Positions 1-7,700 of a stretch of 64,000 nt of DNA are shown in pieces. This stretch comes from Ignavibacteriota bacterium (lineage in GTDB: Bacteria; Bacteroidota; Ignavibacteria; Ignavibacteriales; Melioribacteraceae): contig JADJOX010000007.1 in NCBI GenBank assembly GCA_016713565.1, forward strand, positions 124,001 through 188,000, written 5' to 3'. The position numbers and the translations under genes were made by a program. Every line of letters starts with the position of its first letter. The first letter of the stretch is position 1. Below the pieces are notes generated by a model, which saw only the letters and a program-made list of their open reading frames with translations, made no database searches and was not told where the DNA came from.

Positions 1-1611
1 TACAACCATAGGTTTTTTGGATGCTTTTACTTTTGCGATAGTTTTAATATCTTCATCTTTTAAATCTAATTTAGGATCATCTCCAAAACCTTCTGCATAA
101 GGATTTTCTCCAACAACAACAATAACGATATCGGCTTTTTCCGCGCCGCTTCCATCAACTGTAGTAAACACATTGGAATTTTTATCAACTGTATTTTTAA
201 CTGCGTTGAATATACTAGTTCCGCCTTTAACTACTTCACCATTATTTCCCTGCCAAGAAATTGTCCATCCGCCGCATTGCATTCCTATGTTATCAGCGCC
301 TCTTCCTGTTACTAAAATGTTTTTTACATTTTTTGAAATTGGGAGAACATTATTATCATTTTTTAATAAAACTAAAGATTGCTGAACAGCTTTACGCGCA
401 ACTTCTCTATTTTCTTTTGAACCAACTTTATCCGTAAAGTTATTTTTTAGTTTCGCTTTGTTGAATAAATCAAAATTAAATTTTGCTCTTAAAATTCTTG
501 TAACCGCATCGTCAATTCTACTGACAGGCACTTTACCTTCATTAACCAATTCTTTAAGATAAGTAATAAAATCCAAATAAGTATTTATTGTTTGTCCGTT
601 ATCTCCTATCTTCCCTTGTTGAGCAGGTCCATTTGGAATCATTATCATATCTAAACCGGCGTTAATAGATTTTTCAATATCGCTTTTATAATCGCCTTCA
701 AGCTGATCGATAGCAGCCCAATCTGAAACAATAAATCCTTTATAATTTAATTCGCCTTTCAATAAGTCGGTGATCAAATATTTGTTTTCGTGCATTTTTT
801 TACCATTCCAACTGCTGTATGATATCATAATTGAAGCGGTATTTTCTTTCATTGCCGCAACATAACCTTGTAAATGGATTTTTCTTAAAGTCGGTTCATC
901 AACTTCTGTATTCCCCTGATCTTTACCGTTAGTAGTTCCGCCGTCACCCATAAAATGTTTTGTACAAGACATTACCGCTTCAGCTGATGCAAGATTTTCA
1001 TTTTCAAATCCTTTAACAGCAGCAGCGCCAAGCTGTGCAACTAATTCAGGATCTTCACTAAAACTTTCATAAGTTCTTCCCCATCTTTCGTCTCTTACTA
1101 CTGCAACGCATGGCGCAAACGTCCAATGAATTTTAGTGGCTGATATTTCCTGTGCGGCAGTTTTTGCGACAAGTTCTATCAATTCAGGATTTCTTGTACA
1201 GCCTAATCCAATATTGTGAGGAAAGATTGTCGCGTTATTTGCATTGTTGTGACCGTGAACTGCATCGATGCCTAAAATGATTGGAATTCCCAATCTTGAT
1301 TTTAGTGAGCAATCAATTAAACTATCTGCAACTTTTGACCAGCCAAGTGCTGATATATCCGAAATTTCAGAATTACCGCCCCAAAGTACTGAGCCGATAG
1401 CATATTTAGTAATATCATTATAATCCGTTAATGCGTTTTGATCAACTTGCGTCATCTGTCCAATTTTTTCATCAAGAGTCATTTGTGCCAGCAGTTCTTG
1501 CACTTTTTCGTCAACACTTAAATCTTTCTGTTTAGTAGATTCATCATTTTTTGAACAGCTTAAGATTAGAAATAATAAAAAGAAAACGATAATTAAGTTA
1601 TTTTTTTTCAT
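1..1611 (-). CDS. Glycoside hydrolase family 3 beta-glucosidase, lipoprotein (3' end outside window)
   Basis: About 537 residues are visible; the C-terminus lies beyond position 1. The protein starts with a signal peptide ending in a lipobox (ILSC, Cys19), so it is probably anchored in a membrane. The GH3 barrel follows: MTLDEKIGQM near residue 45, a GIDAVHG motif, KHFMGDGG, and VSDW near residue 297, whose Asp is the family nucleophile. The visible end is the GH3 C-terminal alpha/beta domain (VVGENPYAEG). GH3 enzymes of this type remove terminal glucose from beta-gluco-oligosaccharides. It lies 86 bp downstream of the GH16 lichenase and is the last visible gene of that operon, so it probably finishes oligosaccharides released by GH16. 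ATG start at 1611. Confidence 0.93.
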   Translation of the reverse strand, partial: MKKNNLIIVFFLLFLILSCSKNDESTKQKDLSVDEKVQELLAQMTLDEKIGQMTQVDQNALTDYNDITKYAIGSVLWGGNSEISDISALGWSKVADSLIDCSLKSRLGIPIILGIDAVHGHNNANNATIFPHNIGLGCTRNPELIELVAKTAAQEISATKIHWTFAPCVAVVRDERWGRTYESFSEDPELVAQLGAAAVKGFENENLASAEAVMSCTKHFMGDGGTTNGKDQGNTEVDEPTLRKIHLQGYVAAMKENTASIMISYSSWNGKKMHENKYLITDLLKGELNYKGFIVSDWAAIDQLEGDYKSDIEKSINAGLDMIMIPNGPAQQGKIGDNGQTINTYLDFITYLKELVNEGKVPVSRIDDAVTRILRAKFNFDLFNKAKLKNNFTDKVGSKENREVARKAVQQSLVLLKNDNNVLPISKNVKNILVTGRGADNIGMQCGGWTISWQGNNGEVVKGGTSIFNAVKNTVDKNSNVFTTVDGSGAEKADIVIVVVGENPYAEGFGDDPKLDLKDEDIKTIAKVKASKKPMVV

Positions 1612-1697
1612 CAATTAGTCTCAATAATATTTTCAAAATTTAAAAAATAGTTTATTAACTTTTTTTGCTGAAGCAATTTATTTGTCATATTGTAAAT

Positions 1698-3515
1698 TTA
1701 TTTTAGATAAAGCATTTTTTTTATTGAAGAAAATTTGTTCGAAGAAACTTGATATAAATAGACCCCGGAATTTACTTGTACACCATTTTTATTTCGACCA
1801 TCCCATCTTAGTTTGTTGTTTCCATTAAGTGATTTGAAATTTTGAGAATAAATTTCTTTGCCCAAAACATCAAAAATTCTAAAAGAAAAAATGTCCTGAA
1901 CTTCAGAAGCAAAATTGATAATTGTTTCACCGTTAAATGGATTGGGATAATTTTGATCTAATTGGAATAAATTATAATTCAGAACTTTTTTTTTACTTTC
2001 GATATCCGTAGTGATTTTCTCAATTTGTATTCCGCTTAAAATTGTATAATCAAGCTCGGCACTGAAATTAAATTCAAGTACACCATCCGAAACTTCAATA
2101 TTATCTGCTTTAATTTCGTAAGCGGCGTTTTTAGGTACGTGACTTAAAATATCAAAATTATTTTCAAGGAGTATTCCTTCCGCATGAACGTCAAATATTC
2201 TTTTACCAATTGTATCAAATCTTTTTTCTGCAAATAAAAGTTTGGCGTTATAAAATCCATTTGGAACTCTAACTTTATAACTTACAATTCCATTTCTGTC
2301 AGATCTGTAAATTTGATCCAATTCCGTTAAACTTATAGATGCTGTAAACGCTGATTCATTTCCTTCTGTGTATCCATATTCATTATTTAACATCCATTCT
2401 TGATCTGCTAGAAAACCAAGCTGATCTTCTGCGCCAACATTAATTTTTATTGGAAACTGCAGCTCATTTGCAACAGAAAACGAAATTAATTTGCCTGCCA
2501 TTGTATTTGGAACCGGAGCAAGATCTTTTACATTAAGCGCAATTATGTTATAGGTTTTACTTGTATCCAATTCCGAAACGGTAAGTCTTACGGTTTGACC
2601 ATCATTCAGCAATTCAGCATTCTCAACAGTAACTCCTGTAATTGTGTAACTAGATTTGTTTTCGGCTGATTGTTTATTCAACTGTTCTGTAAAAAATAAA
2701 TCAATTGAATTTTTCAAAGCACGAACGGAAAGAATTGTTGGCGGATTTTTATCTACATAACCAATATTTGTTTTGTCGGTTAAACAAAGAACTAATTTTC
2801 CATCATCAAAAACAGCGTTTTCTGTAATGAATTCACAACCGTTTCCCTCCCAAGTATGAGTTGCTTTATCCCATCTTGTATTGTCAAAACTATCAAAATT
2901 ATCTACCCATTGAAAAGTAAAATTATTATCTGTACCGCCGCTGCCAATGCCCGGAGTATACGAATAATATTTAACCCAATCATAATGAGCAAATGCTGGT
3001 AAAATTTCCGGTTTAAAAGTTCCAACCCAATCTTTATAGGTTGGATTCCAAATATTCATCATTATCTTTTGCGGATAAATCAAAGTTGAGACATGGCTTC
3101 CGGTTTGGCGGTAAACTTCTTGATCGTCTATAAACCATGCAACGTATTCAGGAGTCCATTCAAATCCGTAAGTATGATAATCATCTGTCGGATCAAAATT
3201 TACAAAATTTGATCTTACATGATTTACTTGTCCCGGTGTGATTGTATTAAATTGTACATTGTTATTATATCTTCCTAAAATTTCAATGTCAATTTCATTC
3301 CATTTTTGCGCAGTCCAAGGGATTGAATCTGTTCCCGTGAAATAAGTAAAAAAGGATGACAAATAGCCATCCTTATTTTGCAATTTATAGTTAGCCTCAA
3401 ATCTTCCGTAAAGATAAGCTTCTTTAGTTCTGTATTCCGCGCCTCTATAATCTTTCGCATATAATAAAGTTTCAAACGAATACAGAACAACAATAATCAG
3501 CAATAATTTTTTCAT
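1698..3515 (-). CDS. GH16 lichenase-like beta-glucanase, circularly permuted, with malectin and T9SS sorting domains
   Basis: Secreted endo-beta-glucanase of 605 residues. The signal peptide ends near residue 20. The GH16 catalytic motif NEIDIEILG gives Glu74, Asp76 and Glu78. Unlike Bacillus lichenases, the strands that normally open the domain (FQWVDNFDSFDNTRW to LVLCLTDKTN, residues ~200-250) come after the C-terminal strand YDWVKYYSYTPG, joined by a GSGGTDNN linker. This is the order known for the Fibrobacter succinogenes 1,3-1,4-beta-glucanase. A Big_5-like Ig domain (~256-350), a malectin-like carbohydrate-binding domain (~355-498) and a T9SS type A sorting domain (QNYPNPFN, ~517-605) follow. 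The likely substrate is mixed-linkage beta-glucan (lichenan). It sits 21 bp after the PorV-like gene and before the GH3 gene. Confidence 0.93.
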   Translation of the reverse strand: MKKLLLIIVVLYSFETLLYAKDYRGAEYRTKEAYLYGRFEANYKLQNKDGYLSSFFTYFTGTDSIPWTAQKWNEIDIEILGRYNNNVQFNTITPGQVNHVRSNFVNFDPTDDYHTYGFEWTPEYVAWFIDDQEVYRQTGSHVSTLIYPQKIMMNIWNPTYKDWVGTFKPEILPAFAHYDWVKYYSYTPGIGSGGTDNNFTFQWVDNFDSFDNTRWDKATHTWEGNGCEFITENAVFDDGKLVLCLTDKTNIGYVDKNPPTILSVRALKNSIDLFFTEQLNKQSAENKSSYTITGVTVENAELLNDGQTVRLTVSELDTSKTYNIIALNVKDLAPVPNTMAGKLISFSVANELQFPIKINVGAEDQLGFLADQEWMLNNEYGYTEGNESAFTASISLTELDQIYRSDRNGIVSYKVRVPNGFYNAKLLFAEKRFDTIGKRIFDVHAEGILLENNFDILSHVPKNAAYEIKADNIEVSDGVLEFNFSAELDYTILSGIQIEKITTDIESKKKVLNYNLFQLDQNYPNPFNGETIINFASEVQDIFSFRIFDVLGKEIYSQNFKSLNGNNKLRWDGRNKNGVQVNSGVYLYQVSSNKFSSIKKMLYLK

Positions 3516-3536
3516 ATTAGGAAAAATATTTCATCA

Positions 3537-4568
3537 TTAAAAAGTAATAATTAGAGAAAACTTCTGTACATTGCTTAATCGACCGAAATTTTGATAAGCA
3601 TAATCAAAACCTATTGAAACATTTCCCAACAAATATTGCTTAATTCCGGCTCCGAGCGAAAATGATTCTTCAGAACTTTCCAGGAATAATGATTTATATC
3701 CGCCGCGCAAAGCGAACATATCGTTAAATACATATTCAACACCCAAGTTAACGCTTTCATAATTATCACTAACATGAAGTGCATCCAAGGCGATCATTAA
3801 TTCATGATTATCAACTTTAATAGGATCATACGCAACGCCTACTCTAAAATTTAACGGAAGATCCCATTCATCCGTTTGCAAATATGCCGGGATACTTCCA
3901 TTATTACCCGAATTAGACGCATCCGGATCATAAACAACCAATGCCGAATTTCCTTCTAATTTCATTTTCGTTCCAAAGTTAGAAATTGACATCGCAAGCA
4001 TCATTCCATCAAATGGAGTTATGTATTGAATCCCCATATCGATGGCAATAGCTGATGCGGACATTTTCCAAATACTTTGCTGAACAAATTTTGGATTAAA
4101 TCCAATTGCGAAATTATCCGTTAATTGAATTGCCCAAGCAAGACTAAAGGCAACATCGCTTGCGCTGAAAGTTTCACCGGTGCCATTTGGTTCGTCGATT
4201 GTCGTAACATTCATATCACCTATATTTGAAGTAGTAAAACTCATTCCAATTGAACCCATACTTCCTAAATTGTATGTAAGCCCAATAAAATCATATTTTA
4301 CATCCGCAATCCATTGAGTATGATCAACAATAAATCCGGCACCTTCAACTTTTGTAATTCCTGCGGGATTCCAATATAATGCACTTGGGTCATCTGCAAC
4401 TGCAACAAACGCGCTTCCCATTGCCAATGATCTTGAACCTTGCGCAATTGAAAGAAATGGCGCAGCAGTAGTACCTCTTTTAGAAACATTACTTACAAAT
4501 TCTTGAGAAAAAATATTAGAAAACGCAAATAATGGTAAAATTAAAATGATTATTATTTTATTTTTCAT
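3537..4568 (-). CDS. PorV/PorQ family outer-membrane protein
   Basis: Outer-membrane beta-barrel of about 343 residues, related to FadL/OmpP1 and to the PorV/PorQ proteins of the type IX secretion system. It shows a signal peptide ending near FSQ, the family segment RGTTAAPFLSIAQGSRSLAMG, and ADDPSALYWNPAGI. PorV shuttles T9SS cargo to the cell-surface attachment complex; in this group many paralogues exist whose exact role is unknown. The ATG at 4568 is preferred over a TTG six bases upstream because it follows AAAGAGA. It is 11 bp after a T9SS-sorted protein gene and 21 bp before the GH16 gene, so it is probably cotranscribed with the cargo it may help export. Confidence 0.85.
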   Translation of the reverse strand: MKNKIIIILILPLFAFSNIFSQEFVSNVSKRGTTAAPFLSIAQGSRSLAMGSAFVAVADDPSALYWNPAGITKVEGAGFIVDHTQWIADVKYDFIGLTYNLGSMGSIGMSFTTSNIGDMNVTTIDEPNGTGETFSASDVAFSLAWAIQLTDNFAIGFNPKFVQQSIWKMSASAIAIDMGIQYITPFDGMMLAMSISNFGTKMKLEGNSALVVYDPDASNSGNNGSIPAYLQTDEWDLPLNFRVGVAYDPIKVDNHELMIALDALHVSDNYESVNLGVEYVFNDMFALRGGYKSLFLESSEESFSLGAGIKQYLLGNVSIGFDYAYQNFGRLSNVQKFSLIITF

Positions 4569-4579
4569 TTTCAATCTCT

Positions 4580-7500
4580 TTATTTAATAACTGCAAATTT
4601 GCCAATTTTTTCACCTAAACCAGGTGCATTCAAATGATATATATATACACCATAAGCGATATCCATTCCATCATCTGTTACTAAGTTCCATGAAATTGAT
4701 CCATCAGTTGGACTAGAATCTTTATATAATGTTTTAATCAATGCTCCGGTAATAGTAAAGATTCTTATCTCGCACTTTGCGGGAAGATTAATAAAGTCAA
4801 TTCTTCTTTCACCTCTTCCAGTTTGCGCAACAGTTCTCTTTTCCCATTTATTGGTAACAATATATGGATTTGGAACAACGTTAACATTATCTAAACTTTT
4901 CTTAGCACTATCCGAATCAACGCGTGCGGATTTGGTTGTGAAAGTAAAATAATCGCCGGTGGTAAATGGTTTATTTGTTGATAGCAAGAATATATCTCCC
5001 GCAACTGGAGGTGCGGCAAATGGTGAACTAATTGGTCCGTCATACGCAATTTTCCAAGCATAGGTAAGTTTGCCGTCAACTTTTTCAAGAAGAATAATAA
5101 CATCATTAAGGTCAAAAGTTTTATTCTTATTGATATCAAAAAATTCAACTTCAACCGTATCGCCTCTTGTAATATTTTTTGCAATAAAATTGATAGGAAT
5201 TTTTGTATATGTTGTAGTTACTGATCCCATCGGTACAAATTCCAACTGATAATCAGCAGGATATCTAATATCACTTTTTGTTTTTATTACACCAGTATCC
5301 GGAACAGCGTGCAAATTATAATTACTGTAACCTTTTATCCAACCGCTCTTTGCATTATTTGCTGCCAAGGTATCATAATTTAAAACATTAAGTGCAATTC
5401 CGTCAAAAGGATTGCCAAGTATACCTTCTTTAAAAGTTGAAGAATCCGCCGAAGCATCGGTTAAAGTATCAACAGTGCCGTTATAATTACGGGTTACAAA
5501 ATAATCAGTTGTTCTAAATCTTGTTTTACTGCTTGCCAAAATATTAGCATTTGACGAGTTAAAAGTTATTTTATAATTGGCACCTTCTTTAACTTCGTCG
5601 CCATTTATCACGGTTACATTTAACTTGCCTGTGCCAAGTCCTTGCGGATCAGAAATATTGGTGATTTCAGATGGTATAAATCCAGCTACAGGTGAATTTG
5701 GAGTAACCATAGCGCAATTTATATCTATTCTTGTAACCGTACCAGCTTCATCAGCCTCAATAATTTTTGTGGTTTCCGTGGGAATTAGTCCTCTTGTTCC
5801 GCGCGAAGGATCTCCTTGATCATATGCTACTAGAGCATAATAATAAACTTGACCGTTCACAACATCATTATCAATATATGAATGCTGCAAGCCTGAATCA
5901 TCTCCTCTCCAAAAATGTGCGCCGTTAACTCCAACGGGATCGGGTCCTTTTATTCCATCTTTTAAATCGAACTGAGCAATTGGCTTATAATATTTTGGAC
6001 TAGCTTTTGAATCAGTTATAACTTTAATATCTTGAAATTCAGGTTCTCTACTTCTTAAAACAAGGTATCCTTCAAAATCCATCTTTCTTAAAAACGGATC
6101 ATAAGATTTTTCAGCAATATCGTTCCAGAACAAAGAAACCTGTCTGTCTCCGGCAACTGCTTTTAAAGTAGGTTTGTTTGGCGGTCTAGAAAAATTGTAA
6201 TCGGCATTGTAAATCTGCTGAACAGTTTCTTTATTAAACACTAAATCTGGAAGATCATCGCCAAAAGCAAGCGCTACAGAAAATCTCTCATTGTCGTTTC
6301 TTCCCAATGGAAACGCGCCTGAGCCGAATAATATTTGAATATTTGCATTCTCAAGTACCGTATCGAACTTACTAACTTGAAATCTCTGATAAATCACATC
6401 ATCATTTTTCAGCCATATGTCTTTTGTACCTTTACCGGCTAATCTTTGAATAGCCAAGCTGGTCAAACCAATCTGATCAGATTCGTCTTTATCTGTTGTA
6501 TCAAAATTCGGTTCACCAGTTGTAGGCTGACCGTCACCCTCACCCTCATCAGGAGCTACATATTCAAGGTCAAATGGTCCTAAACCGTCTTTTCCAACGT
6601 CGTCATTCAAAGGTTCATTTGTATCCCATTTCCCGTTTCCATTTAAATCCTCATATGCAACCCAATCATTATTATTATCCTTTCCATCATTCATGTCTTC
6701 ATCAACCATTCCATCTTCATCATCATCAATATTATTATATGAATTTCCTGGGCTTTGTAAAAACGCATATCCGACTACGCCGCATTTATATCTATCTGAA
6801 ACAGGTCCGCCTAACGGAGGATCGTTATATGCATAAGCAATATCAAGGGTTTTATCATATGACGCGAAATCTCCGGAATTGGCATCATAATATCCGCCGA
6901 CTCCAGTATCGCAATAAAAACCAAAATATGTTGAATCATAGCCATTGTCGGCTAAGTTATAAATATCATAATGCCAAAATATAATATCTTCAGCCAATAC
7001 GTTAACCCACTGTAATCCTCTAATTTCTACTCTTATACCCAATCCACCTCTATCAGGCATTGATGCAACCGGAAAATAAAGATAAGGAGGACGCGTAAAC
7101 TCACGATCTTTGGAATCATCTATTACAAAAAATGTTTCCTCATCCGCATTTGATTTTTTACCAAAGTATCCATACCAGTAACCATCCCATGAATCATCAA
7201 CAAGCGGCAGAGCTCTGGACCAAGTGATTGGCCATGTAGACTTATTAGAACTAATTGCGGGAGATTCACTTGAAGGAGCAACATAACCCGGAACAGGTCT
7301 CATAACCCATTCTTCATTTGTAACGGGATCTTTATCTACTTCTTCTCGGTATGCGCCTTGCGCGGGATGAATAACATTATTATTTCCCGGGGCTACAACA
7401 CGAGCGGTTATGATAGGCGTACAACCATCAATATAACTATGTTTACTGCCTTTGGGCCATTCTCCGGAATTGGTAATTGCCGCTCCATCAACCCAATAAC

Positions 7501-7684
7501 CAAGTTCTCCGGTATTTTCAAATACTGAACGAACTAAATTGCCTTGCAGTACGCCTCTCTTTTTATACAGTTTATTACCAAGCGGTTCGTTTCTATAATT
7601 TTCATATTGCTGATCTAATGATTGACCTAAGATCAAACTAGATGCAACAAAAATGTTAATTAAAATTATTTTCCATTTAAACAT
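4580..7684 (-). CDS. Large secreted protein with Asp-rich calcium-binding-like region, fibronectin-like region and T9SS-type C-terminus
   Basis: Exported protein of about 1,034 residues with no enzyme motif that I recognise. A signal peptide at the N-terminus is followed by a long region unique to this family. An acidic stretch (~315-385) with repeated D-x-D/N-x-D patterns such as DDDEDGMVDEDMNDG resembles thrombospondin-3 or dockerin-like calcium loops. A fibronectin-III-like segment (VAGDRQVSLFWND) begins near residue 500. The end has a VVPNPYIVTN element and a FlgD/T9SS-type Ig fold ending GKFAVIK. The ATG at 7684 is chosen because AAGGAG lies 6 bases upstream; the frame is open further but without such a site. 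It lies 16 bp after the TonB receptor and 11 bp before the PorV-like gene, suggesting a surface partner of the receptor. Confidence 0.82.
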   Translation of the reverse strand: MFKWKIILINIFVASSLILGQSLDQQYENYRNEPLGNKLYKKRGVLQGNLVRSVFENTGELGYWVDGAAITNSGEWPKGSKHSYIDGCTPIITARVVAPGNNNVIHPAQGAYREEVDKDPVTNEEWVMRPVPGYVAPSSESPAISSNKSTWPITWSRALPLVDDSWDGYWYGYFGKKSNADEETFFVIDDSKDREFTRPPYLYFPVASMPDRGGLGIRVEIRGLQWVNVLAEDIIFWHYDIYNLADNGYDSTYFGFYCDTGVGGYYDANSGDFASYDKTLDIAYAYNDPPLGGPVSDRYKCGVVGYAFLQSPGNSYNNIDDDEDGMVDEDMNDGKDNNNDWVAYEDLNGNGKWDTNEPLNDDVGKDGLGPFDLEYVAPDEGEGDGQPTTGEPNFDTTDKDESDQIGLTSLAIQRLAGKGTKDIWLKNDDVIYQRFQVSKFDTVLENANIQILFGSGAFPLGRNDNERFSVALAFGDDLPDLVFNKETVQQIYNADYNFSRPPNKPTLKAVAGDRQVSLFWNDIAEKSYDPFLRKMDFEGYLVLRSREPEFQDIKVITDSKASPKYYKPIAQFDLKDGIKGPDPVGVNGAHFWRGDDSGLQHSYIDNDVVNGQVYYYALVAYDQGDPSRGTRGLIPTETTKIIEADEAGTVTRIDINCAMVTPNSPVAGFIPSEITNISDPQGLGTGKLNVTVINGDEVKEGANYKITFNSSNANILASSKTRFRTTDYFVTRNYNGTVDTLTDASADSSTFKEGILGNPFDGIALNVLNYDTLAANNAKSGWIKGYSNYNLHAVPDTGVIKTKSDIRYPADYQLEFVPMGSVTTTYTKIPINFIAKNITRGDTVEVEFFDINKNKTFDLNDVIILLEKVDGKLTYAWKIAYDGPISSPFAAPPVAGDIFLLSTNKPFTTGDYFTFTTKSARVDSDSAKKSLDNVNVVPNPYIVTNKWEKRTVAQTGRGERRIDFINLPAKCEIRIFTITGALIKTLYKDSSPTDGSISWNLVTDDGMDIAYGVYIYHLNAPGLGEKIGKFAVIK

Positions 7685-7700
7685 TACAAACTCCTTATAA

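Noticed and set aside
1672..1687. TGACAAATAAATTGCT upstream of the GH3 gene as a sigma-54 promoter
   Set aside because: Spacing and the TTGCT element are right, but the nearly invariant GG at -24 is GA. Left as a weak possibility only.
6574..6984. Long His/Tyr-rich plus-strand reading frame
   Set aside because: It is antisense to the Asp-rich repeats of the large T9SS protein; codons for Asp and Asn read backwards give His, Tyr and Leu-type codons. It has no ribosome site or fold.
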